From: CAZDCD01 sp964503885
GTDB lineage: Bacteria > Bacteroidota > Bacteroidia > Bacteroidales > UBA10428
DNA length: 64,000 nt
Direction: 5' to 3'
Assembly: GCA_964503885.1 (NCBI GenBank)
Contig: CAZDCD010000002.1
Span: forward strand, 62,001 to 126,000
Shown: one piece after another, positions 44,589-52,171 of the stretch
Layout of the letters: every line of letters starts with the position of its first letter
Numbering within the stretch: the first letter of the stretch is position 1
Notes under the pieces: model-generated
Databases searched by the model: none
The model's input: only the letters and a program-made list of their open reading frames with translations
Told to the model about the DNA's origin: nothing
Position numbers and translations under genes: made by a program

Positions 44589-45863
44589 TTATGCATCCAG
44601 CTCTTTAAAGAGCTGTGCAATTTTACGTTTATAGATTCCTATACCTGAAAGCATTGTCCCTATAAATGTTGACAATACACCAGGAATAAATCCTATAAAG
44701 AAATCCGGTGTAGTAATTCTGGCACGAATAACTTCAGGCATCATAACCGACGCACCCTTTGTAAAAGTTGCAATGTTAATCCCATAGTGTTGAATCAGCC
44801 AGGCAAAGAAAAGTCCGAATACTGTTCCGAAAATGGTTCCTGCAATACCAATCATTACTGCTTCATAGAGCATACTCCGGTACACATGGCCTTTTTCTTC
44901 ACCCATTGCCAACCGCACGCCGATCTCGCCATATCGCCTCAAGCCCCCCAGTAATCCTGCATTCCAGAGCACAATTGACATAGCGATCATAAAAACAAGG
45001 GTTACCAGGGCGCCTATATTTTTAGCCAGGTCGACAAACATGGCCATGCTTTCCTGGTCGCGTAACCTGAGCATAACCGGGGCAAATTCATCCTTATCGT
45101 CTGCATATTTAGCATTAAACCGCGTAACGTACGATTCTGCTTTCTCATCATTATAATATCCTGTTTTAAAGAATCCGACGATCTCACCAGCCGCGTCTTG
45201 CATGTCGAGTGCCCTTTGTACATCGCGAAGATCGGCAATAAGTGTTCCGCGGTCCAGAGCTGTAGTTCCAAATCTGAGGGTGCCTGATACCACGAAATTA
45301 TAAATAGCCAGTCCTTCATTCATGGTTGAGCCGATCAGGGTGATTTTATCTCCCGGGTCTACGTTTAGTTTTTGAGACAATAATTCACTGAGAAGAATTT
45401 CTCCGCTTGCTGCCGGTAATTTTCCCCTTACCAGAGAATTTTTCAGATTAAGCCGTTCTGCTTCTTGAGCGTTTTTCGAAAACAGATCGATCCCCATACC
45501 CATGACCGGTGCCTGACTTCGTGTTTCTCCCTTTTCATCGGGAACATCAACCAGTCCACCGAACCTGATTCTGGCAGCCCAGTCCACTCCCGGATAACCT
45601 GATCTGAGCCCGTTCATCAATCCTGTTATGCCAATTAGTGCCAGATCATTAGGCGTTTGATCAATATCTTCGGCATAGGCTCTGGTCATAACTTTCAGGT
45701 GTCCGGTAAAGAATTTGGCTGACATTTCAATGGTATCGCCCATAATGCCGGTTATATATGCATGCATCAATACCGAGAGCATCACACCAATTGCCACCAC
45801 CATGATGGGCAACCGGCTCCGGCTTTTATCCCGCATAAGTCCTTTTAGTAAAAATCGTATCAT
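44589..45863 (-). CDS. FtsX/LolE-type ABC transporter permease
   Basis: 424 residues: one N-terminal helix, a periplasmic MacB-PCD-like domain (about 45-275) and three C-terminal helices containing RRYGEIGVRLAMGEEKGHVYR, the FtsX coupling segment (residues about 310-330). This is the LolC/LolE/MacB topology. It pairs with the similar permease upstream, overlapping it by ATGA, so the two form a heterodimer served by the ATPase two genes up. Confidence 0.92.
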   Translation of the reverse strand: MIRFLLKGLMRDKSRSRLPIMVVAIGVMLSVLMHAYITGIMGDTIEMSAKFFTGHLKVMTRAYAEDIDQTPNDLALIGITGLMNGLRSGYPGVDWAARIRFGGLVDVPDEKGETRSQAPVMGMGIDLFSKNAQEAERLNLKNSLVRGKLPAASGEILLSELLSQKLNVDPGDKITLIGSTMNEGLAIYNFVVSGTLRFGTTALDRGTLIADLRDVQRALDMQDAAGEIVGFFKTGYYNDEKAESYVTRFNAKYADDKDEFAPVMLRLRDQESMAMFVDLAKNIGALVTLVFMIAMSIVLWNAGLLGGLRRYGEIGVRLAMGEEKGHVYRSMLYEAVMIGIAGTIFGTVFGLFFAWLIQHYGINIATFTKGASVMMPEVIRARITTPDFFIGFIPGVLSTFIGTMLSGIGIYKRKIAQLFKELDA

Positions 45864-47035
45864 TGTATTTTCCCCCTTAATGCGTCAGTTGGATTCATTT
45901 TTGCAATTTTTCTGGAAGGCCAGTAACTCACAATGGTAGTGGTTAACAAGACAATAAATATGGTTGTTAATACCAGTCCCACACTATAAACAGGATATAA
46001 GGTCGATGCCATTGTAATGCCAAAATCACCGGATTCCACCGGCAGAGACCACCCGGTTTTTGCCTGCCAGATTAGAAATGGGATGCCATAGATTGCTGCA
46101 ACGATAGCAGCAAGAACCGAATGCATGGCACCCTCGACGGTAAATAGCCCGACAACCTCTCGCCTGGTATAGCCCAATGAGATGTATGTGCCGATCTCTT
46201 TTTGTCGCCTGAAGATCGACAGCACCTGTGTATCAAATATAGCCAGCAATGCCAGTAACAGCAGGATAACATAGAATACCGATTGTCCGATGGTTTTTGT
46301 TTTGATCATTTTCTCCAGATCGGCTGTCAGATCGGAAACGGTCATTAATTTCCAGTTACTGAGTTCAGACGGTTTTTTTTCCGGGTATCGTAATGTAAAC
46401 AGTGTCGCTTCATCAGGCATCAGCAACATTGATTGCAGGCTGTCCAGCGGGATCCAGACCTGTGCAACATCAACTGTCGGCACATTGGTAGTAAAAATAT
46501 CTGCGATCCGAATATCAGTAGCATCAAATGTGCCATTTACATCACGCCATCGCAGGATGACGTAATCCCCGATTTTCAGCTTATTGACACGGGCCATATG
46601 AGACCCGATGATAGCAGGTATGGCATCGATGGCCGTATCGAGTTTTTGTGTCGGCAGAAACAGAATCTTCTGGGACGGATTTATTCCTTTAATCAGAACA
46701 GATTGCATCCTGCCTTCAGGATAAACGGTTCCCTGGGCAATCAGTATGGGTTCTATATCGCCTGCCGTAATACCGGCTTTCAGTTCTGCAGGTATTTTCA
46801 AGTGTGCATCTTCCAGGGTAAAAGGATCATAAGGATCGTAGTTCTTATTCCAGTACTGGCCTCCCCCGATTTCCCAGTGAATCATATCGGACTTTGCCTG
46901 GCGGTCCCATCCGACCAGGATACCTTTCATCCAGATGATGATCACAAAAGAGAAGGACAGCACAATCACATTCAGCCAGGTACGAAGGCCTGCACCGATG
47001 AGATTTCTAAATGCCAGTTTTAAAGCTAATTTCAT
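45860..47035 (-). CDS. FtsX/LolC-type ABC transporter permease
   Basis: 391 residues with the same layout as its neighbour: helix at about 15-38, periplasmic domain (about 45-255), and three helices at the C-terminal end with RRQKEIGTYISLGYTRREVVG as the coupling segment. The paralogy with the next gene is clear in plan but sequence similarity is modest, as for LolC versus LolE. It starts 11 bases after the ATPase stop. Confidence 0.92.
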   Translation of the reverse strand: MKLALKLAFRNLIGAGLRTWLNVIVLSFSFVIIIWMKGILVGWDRQAKSDMIHWEIGGGQYWNKNYDPYDPFTLEDAHLKIPAELKAGITAGDIEPILIAQGTVYPEGRMQSVLIKGINPSQKILFLPTQKLDTAIDAIPAIIGSHMARVNKLKIGDYVILRWRDVNGTFDATDIRIADIFTTNVPTVDVAQVWIPLDSLQSMLLMPDEATLFTLRYPEKKPSELSNWKLMTVSDLTADLEKMIKTKTIGQSVFYVILLLLALLAIFDTQVLSIFRRQKEIGTYISLGYTRREVVGLFTVEGAMHSVLAAIVAAIYGIPFLIWQAKTGWSLPVESGDFGITMASTLYPVYSVGLVLTTIFIVLLTTTIVSYWPSRKIAKMNPTDALRGKIQ

Positions 47036-47046
47036 TGTTTCCTTCT

Positions 47047-47751
47047 TTAATCAGTGATTAATTCATCCCTGTCAATTTTACCATCGAGCAGAATAATTTT
47101 CCGGTTGAGATAGCTGATTACCTTTTCATCGTGCGTAGCAAACAGGAAACTCGTTTTCAGGTCGTGGTTCAGTTTTTTCATTGTTCTGAGGATATTGTGC
47201 GAGTTATCGGCATCCAGGTTTGCTGTAGGCTCATCGGCAAGGACAAGGGTAGGTTTTTTAACCATCGCTCTTGCAATGGCTACCCGCTGACATTCTCCTC
47301 CCGACAATTGTGATGGTTTTGATTTTGCTTTATCGGCAAGACCTACCCACTCAAGGGCATCCATAACCATTCTCTTTCGCTCCGTACCCTGATAATCAAG
47401 CAGAAGCAAAGGAAATTCAACATTTTCAAAAACCGTGTAAACTACCAGCAGGTTATAGCTCTGGAAAATGAATCCTATGTTTTCTTTTCGTAATTTGGCT
47501 GCACCCTTAGCTGTCAGTTTTCCGATGGAATGTCCGAGTACAATAGCTTCTCCTTCAGAGGGAGTGTCGAGTGAGCCGATAATATTGAGCATGGTGGTTT
47601 TTCCGGATCCGCTGGGGCCCACCAGACCTGCAAACTCACCCTCCTTAAAGGCAATATTAATGTCGTTAAGCGCTGTGAAATAGCCTCCTGCCATGGGAAA
47701 CCGTTTCACCAGTCCGGATATTCTGACAATTTCTGAATTTTTCATTGGCAT
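47047..47751 (-). CDS. LolD-type ABC transporter ATPase
   Basis: 234 residues (232 if the second ATG, at 47745, is used). Walker A GPSGSGKT, Q-loop FIFQSYNLL, signature LSGGECQRVAIARA, Walker B LVLADEPTANLD and switch FATHDEKV are all present. The Q-loop and signature wording is that of the LolD/MacB/FtsE group, which drives mechanotransmission across the membrane. It serves the two FtsX-type permeases downstream. Confidence 0.95.
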   Translation of the reverse strand: MPMKNSEIVRISGLVKRFPMAGGYFTALNDINIAFKEGEFAGLVGPSGSGKTTMLNIIGSLDTPSEGEAIVLGHSIGKLTAKGAAKLRKENIGFIFQSYNLLVVYTVFENVEFPLLLLDYQGTERKRMVMDALEWVGLADKAKSKPSQLSGGECQRVAIARAMVKKPTLVLADEPTANLDADNSHNILRTMKKLNHDLKTSFLFATHDEKVISYLNRKIILLDGKIDRDELITD

Positions 47752-47823
47752 GGAATTTACCTGAATTATTAAAAGGTTTATTACTATATGTTGATTAAAA
47801 TAATTGATTCTTCAGTCATGACA

Positions 47824-49002
47824 CTAATGATTATATACAGCCATAAGCTGGATTCCTTTTCCTGTAAAAATAACATTGCCATCCGTATTACGATAAATCA
47901 GAAATTTCTCAGGATTCCAGAATCCCATAAAATAAAAGCTCCATTTATCATAAGCCAGCGTCATGTTAAGAAACCTGTAAAAGTCTTTCTGGTTCCAGTC
48001 GAAATATACCATTGCTGTTGCACTCCAGACAAGAGTAAAGGAATAGTTTAAAGAGACGACAGAGAAAAAACTGCTGTTGTTAACATCAAAAGCTTTTTCG
48101 GTATTGGAAAATAAAAGCTGTTCACTTGTCAGTCCGAGTCCGTTTCCCCATTCGAATGTATAGTCAAAACCCAGCGTAGCCATTTTGGTGTACCTGAGTT
48201 CCGGAATATCAATGCCGCTATGGTTCAAAACACCTTCAAACCAGAGACCGATACCCAGATCCCATCTGCCGTCAATACCGATCCTGTTTTCCGGGAAGAA
48301 TCGTTTAGCATCTGAAGGATAGGACAAAAGGCTTGCTATTGTATCCTGAATCCGGTGATGGTAACTTAAACCGACCTCACCCCCAGGAACCGGAAATTCC
48401 ACCCTTCCGCCAAATTCAGGGTTTTTCTTACGGGTTGAAAGGAGTTCCCATCCCTTCGGTCGGGTATTCCCATAAAGACCCCATAACCAGAAAGTTGCAT
48501 TTTTAAGAGTGTAGTACCTGAACAATAAACCGTATACGCCGTCGGTAAGTTGGAGCGGATCGCGCGGATCGATCTGGTCGAACCACATGAGCGGGCGAAT
48601 AAACCTGGAAGGACCGAAATTTATTTTCTGCAATCCGAACCTTACTTCAAACTGTTCAGAAGATACCCTTGCCCATAGTCTGTATGGCTTGATTTTCCCA
48701 CCTGTATCAATACTGTCAAACGAAAAAATAACAGCATTTGCATGCATGTTTAATGCGATCTCCGAATCGAATTGCAATTTCTTTTCAGACTTTTTTAGGA
48801 TGTAAAGATCAGGAATGTATCGCGTACCAAATTCTGTTTGAAGCGGATTTTCGAGTTTCCAGGTCGACCAGCCGGATAGTTGCCCTTTCCATTCCACCTG
48901 TTGAGGGAAAACAGGTATGGGAATTGCCACCAGCAGGATGCCCAAACTAAAAAATAGAGTTGTTTTGTTTATTGTACAATATGGATTACTGCTTATTTTC
49001 AT
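47824..49002 (-). CDS. Outer-membrane beta-barrel protein of the Lol-like cluster
   Basis: 392 residues with a signal peptide (to about residue 34, FPQQ) and alternating strands rich in W, Y and G (WKGQLSGWSTWKLENPL, RLWARVSSEQFEVRFGLQ, WLWGLYGNTRPKGWELLS). RPLMWFDQIDPRDPLQLTDGV is the notable motif (about 140-160); similar wording occurs in barrels encoded beside FtsX-type ABC exporters. It could be the outer-membrane exit or acceptor of the cargo. Its start overlaps the TetR gene by 17 bases. Confidence 0.8.
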   Translation of the reverse strand: MKISSNPYCTINKTTLFFSLGILLVAIPIPVFPQQVEWKGQLSGWSTWKLENPLQTEFGTRYIPDLYILKKSEKKLQFDSEIALNMHANAVIFSFDSIDTGGKIKPYRLWARVSSEQFEVRFGLQKINFGPSRFIRPLMWFDQIDPRDPLQLTDGVYGLLFRYYTLKNATFWLWGLYGNTRPKGWELLSTRKKNPEFGGRVEFPVPGGEVGLSYHHRIQDTIASLLSYPSDAKRFFPENRIGIDGRWDLGIGLWFEGVLNHSGIDIPELRYTKMATLGFDYTFEWGNGLGLTSEQLLFSNTEKAFDVNNSSFFSVVSLNYSFTLVWSATAMVYFDWNQKDFYRFLNMTLAYDKWSFYFMGFWNPEKFLIYRNTDGNVIFTGKGIQLMAVYNH

Positions 49003-49582
49003 TTCTGATCATTATCCCATAAAAAAAGAAATTGGTAAGCTCCATAATAAGTTCCTGCGGGCTATTATACAGTGAATTTAACTCGGTATCCTTGGTCAGT
49101 TGAAACATATGGTTTAAAAAATACAGCATAAATTCAGGTTTAATATCTGTTCTCAGGTGACCACTTTTCTGGGCATCAGTATAATCAACCAGTATCCTGT
49201 TAAGGAACTCCGCTTTTTTCTCATTGAAAAATTCAAGCAGTTCGGGGTAAGGGTTGCGGTAAATATCATCGATCAATTCTGCACTGATGTTTTCGGTTTG
49301 TTCCATCTTTAATTGTATCGACTTTTCTATTTTTAGCTGGAATGGAATATCCGAGTTCATTATTTCCTGGTATTTGGTCATACCCTCATCCAATTTTTTC
49401 CCGAGAATGTATTTAGCCAGGTCAATTTTGTTTTTGAAAAATTTGTAAAATGTCATTTTGCTGATTTCTGCCTCACGGCAAATCTCTTCAATGGTAACCC
49501 GGCTCACTCCATATCTCCAGAATAGATTGGTGGCGGTTTCTGCAAGGCTGCGGAATTTGGGATTTTCTTCTGATGGATTCAT
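48986..49582 (-). CDS. TetR-family transcriptional regulator of the Lol-like cluster
   Basis: 198 residues from the ATG of MNPSEENPKFRS; the longer open frame upstream crosses the tRNA-Gln gene and is not protein-like. The N-terminal helix-turn-helix is typical: ATNLFWRYGVSRVTIEEIC, EAEISKMTFYKFFKNKIDL. The C-terminal ligand domain has no recognised signature. It heads an operon with a barrel, ABC transporter and LolA-like gene. A perfect palindrome 29-44 bases upstream overlaps the likely promoter, so autorepression with induction by a membrane-active ligand is plausible. Confidence 0.92.
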   Translation of the reverse strand: MNPSEENPKFRSLAETATNLFWRYGVSRVTIEEICREAEISKMTFYKFFKNKIDLAKYILGKKLDEGMTKYQEIMNSDIPFQLKIEKSIQLKMEQTENISAELIDDIYRNPYPELLEFFNEKKAEFLNRILVDYTDAQKSGHLRTDIKPEFMLYFLNHMFQLTKDTELNSLYNSPQELIMELTNFFFYGIMIRNENKQ

Positions 49583-49604
49583 AATACAAATATCAAATAT
49601 TATA

Positions 49605-49626
49605 CAAAAATAGTAATATATTACTA
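49605..49626 (-). promoter_or_regulatory. Likely TetR operator overlapping the -7 element
   Basis: TAGTAATATATTACTA (49611-49626) is a perfect 16-bp palindrome. It partly overlaps TATTTTTG on the minus strand (49612-49605), a match to the TANNTTTG promoter box. A repressor bound there would block the TetR-led operon. No good -33 TTTG is seen. Confidence 0.6.
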
Positions 49627-49669
49627 AAAACGTATAAAAATTGATAAAAAATATACAACAGTTTTTTTG

Positions 49670-49700
49670 TTTGTAAAGTACGTATACTTTTATACTTTTG
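49670..49700 (+). promoter_or_regulatory. Consensus promoter of tRNA-Gln
   Basis: TTTG (49670-49673), 19 bases, then TACTTTTG (49693-49700): a full Bacteroidota promoter match ending 10 bases before the tRNA gene. The spacer between the two boxes holds an inverted repeat, AAAGTA-cgta-TACTTT (49675-49690). Confidence 0.75.
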
Positions 49701-49710
49701 CATGCACTTT

Positions 49711-49783
49711 TGCCCCGTGGTGTAATTGGTAACACGTCTGACTCTGGATCAGAAAAGTTCAGGTTCGAGCCCTGACGGGGCAG
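49711..49783 (+). tRNA. tRNA-Gln (anticodon CUG)
   Basis: A 73-base cloverleaf. Acceptor TGCCCCG pairs with CGGGGCA, leaving discriminator G. The D-loop is TAATTGGTAA, the anticodon stem TCTGA/TCAGA encloses CTCTGGA with CTG in the middle, and the T-arm is CAGG-TTCGAGC-CCTG. CCA is not encoded. The 180 bases after it, up to the GH3 gene, show nothing recognisable. Confidence 0.96.
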
Positions 49784-49963
49784 CAGTTTCGAAAATAGTT
49801 CTGAATTTAATGTCATGGCGAGACTGCCTTCATAAAAAACGCTGGCAGGGAAAGGGGATTCATCCAAACTCGTATATAATTGTTTTCCCGGTACCGGAAG
49901 CGTTTCATAGTAATGTGACAATGCACAAAGCAGAACCAACCTATTCTAAACCGAATGAATACC

Positions 49964-52096
49964 ATGAAAATACGTCAATTGAGCATTACAATCCTTTTCG
50001 TTTCTGCACTGTTCCTGATCTCTTGCGGAAAAAACCCGACACCACCCATGAAAGAGAGAAAAAGTTTTGATCCTCCGGTGAATTATGAAGAAGCCTCAAG
50101 ATGGGCCGACAGTATGGTAAACCTGATGACTCTCGAGGAAAAAACTACCCTGATCGGGGGAGTGGATATTTTTTTTACTCATGGCATTCCGCGGTTAAAT
50201 ATACCCAGCGTATTCATGGCAGATGCCACCCAGGGGGTTCATTTGAGAACGCGCCAGCGCGATGTGGTGTTTGAGAAGGTACTTGACCGTTCCACATCCT
50301 TTCCTTCGCCGATATTGCTGGCTTCCACATGGAACAAAGAACTTGCCGGAGAGTATGCCAAAAGCATCGGTGAAGAATGCCGTGCGGGAGGTATAGCGGT
50401 ATTGCTGGGCCCGGGCATGAATATATACAGGATGTCGCAATGCGGAAGGAATTTTGAATATTTTGGTGAGGATCCTTACCTGGCCGGGAGAATGATCGAA
50501 AATTATGTGTACGGACTGCAGAATACCGGAACCATTGCCACACTGAAGCATTTTATATGCAACAACACTGATTACTACCGCCGCAAAAGCAACTCGATAG
50601 TCGACGAACGCGCACTTCATGAAATTTACCTTCCTGCATTCAGGGCGGGCATTGATGCCGGCGCAATGGCCGTTATGACCTCATATAACCTTGTAAACGG
50701 AGAATGGTCGGGACAGAGCGGTTATGTGATCGATACTGTGCTGCGCGGGGATATGGGGTTTAAATGGCTGGTAATGACCGACTGGTGGTCGGTTTACGAC
50801 GGAGTTAAACTAATGAAATCGGGTCAGGACCTGGAAATGCCCGGTGCCGAAGCTCTTGAGAATGCAGCCGGACTAGTGAGGGAAGGCAAGGTCGGTGAAC
50901 CGGATCTGGACAAGATGGTATCCGGCATATTGAAAACGTTTTATGCCATGCAGGCATTTGGAAGGCAAAAAGATACATCTTACCTCCGCACTTTCGATCA
51001 ACATGAAAAGGTGGCATTGAATACAGCCAGGGAAGGAATTGTACTGCTCGAGAATGATGGTATCCTGCCTCTGAAAAATATAGGCAACAGGCAAATCCTG
51101 GTAACGGGTTACTGGATCGATTCCATTGCTCACGGAGGTGGTGCGGCAACCGTTGAAGGTTACAATAATGTGTATCTGATGGATGCACTGGCCGCCGAAC
51201 TTGATGAAAAATTGACCTATATACCTGATCCCTCAGAAGCAGAGATAACAAATGCAGATATCGTGATCTTCAATGCCGGAACGTTCGACAGCGAAGGCTG
51301 GGACAGGTCGTTCGATCTTCCCGAGAAACAGGAAAAAAGGATCAGGCAGTATGTGGAACTGAATAAAAACACCATTATCGTAGTGAATTCAGGCTCGGGA
51401 ATCAATATGTCGGCATGGAACAAAAAAGCGGCCGCTGTGCTATATGCATGGTACGGCGGACAATCAGGGAATACTGCCCTTGCAGAAATACTTTCCGGCA
51501 AGGTGAATCCATCGGGCAAGCTGCCAGTTACTATTGAAAAAAGATTCGAAGATTCACCGGGATACGGGTATATTCCTGAAGGCGAATCACTTTATACCGG
51601 GTGGAACGGTGAAGGCGAAAAATCACATGGTTTGTATTCTGTGCATTACACCGAAGGAGTATTTGTCGGGTATCGTTGGTACGAACACAAAGGCATAGAG
51701 CCGTTGTATCCTTTCGGATACGGGTTATCCTACACAACTTTTAAATACTCAGGCTTGCAGTTATCAAAACAAGCCATGCACTCCGGCGATGTTCTTGAAG
51801 TTAAATTTACTGTTAAGAATACCGGTGATCTTACAGGTGCCGAAATTGCACAGGTATATGTTAGTGATCCCGAATCATCGGTTCCCCGGCCGGTTAAGGA
51901 ACTGAAAGGATTTACCAAGGTCACGCTGAATGCAGGGGAATCCATTCAGGTAAGCATAATTCTTGACCATGCAGATTTTTCATACTGGGATCCAGAAAAG
52001 AAAGCATGGTATGCTGAACCGGGGAAATTTGACGTTCTTGTCGGATCCTCTTCTGCTGATATTCTTTTAAACGGTGAAGTCGAACTGATGGAATAG
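49964..52096 (+). CDS. Glycoside hydrolase family 3 beta-glucosidase-like lipoprotein
   Basis: 710 residues from MKIRQLSITILF; an in-frame ATG at 49955 would add three. The lipobox is FLISC. The N-terminal TIM-like domain has LMTLEEKTTLIGG, ATLKHFICNNTDYYRR and the nucleophile Asp273 in WLVMTDWWSVYDG. The alpha/beta sandwich domain and a C-terminal fibronectin-III-like domain (TFKYSGLQLSK to the end) complete the standard BglX plan. It probably cuts beta-glucosides or xylosides in the periplasm or at the surface. It is convergent with a GH31 gene. Confidence 0.92.
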   Translation: MKIRQLSITILFVSALFLISCGKNPTPPMKERKSFDPPVNYEEASRWADSMVNLMTLEEKTTLIGGVDIFFTHGIPRLNIPSVFMADATQGVHLRTRQRDVVFEKVLDRSTSFPSPILLASTWNKELAGEYAKSIGEECRAGGIAVLLGPGMNIYRMSQCGRNFEYFGEDPYLAGRMIENYVYGLQNTGTIATLKHFICNNTDYYRRKSNSIVDERALHEIYLPAFRAGIDAGAMAVMTSYNLVNGEWSGQSGYVIDTVLRGDMGFKWLVMTDWWSVYDGVKLMKSGQDLEMPGAEALENAAGLVREGKVGEPDLDKMVSGILKTFYAMQAFGRQKDTSYLRTFDQHEKVALNTAREGIVLLENDGILPLKNIGNRQILVTGYWIDSIAHGGGAATVEGYNNVYLMDALAAELDEKLTYIPDPSEAEITNADIVIFNAGTFDSEGWDRSFDLPEKQEKRIRQYVELNKNTIIVVNSGSGINMSAWNKKAAAVLYAWYGGQSGNTALAEILSGKVNPSGKLPVTIEKRFEDSPGYGYIPEGESLYTGWNGEGEKSHGLYSVHYTEGVFVGYRWYEHKGIEPLYPFGYGLSYTTFKYSGLQLSKQAMHSGDVLEVKFTVKNTGDLTGAEIAQVYVSDPESSVPRPVKELKGFTKVTLNAGESIQVSIILDHADFSYWDPEKKAWYAEPGKFDVLVGSSSADILLNGEVELME

Positions 52097-52171
52097 ATCG
52101 TTGATTTTGAACCGCAAAGATCAACGTGAATCGAATTCGATATAACATTGCGGCTCAAATTGTCAAGCGCA

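Noticed and set aside
49675..49690. Inverted repeat as a second TetR operator
   Set aside because: It shares no clear sequence with the perfect palindrome at 49611-49626 and lies in a tRNA promoter; kept only as a weak finding.
49583..49939. Long N-terminal extension of the TetR frame
   Set aside because: It crosses the tRNA-Gln gene and both promoters; the normal TetR start is the ATG at 49582.
52099..52126. CGTTGAT/ATCAACG hairpin between convergent GH3 and GH31 genes
   Set aside because: There is no T-tract on either side, so it is not called a terminator.
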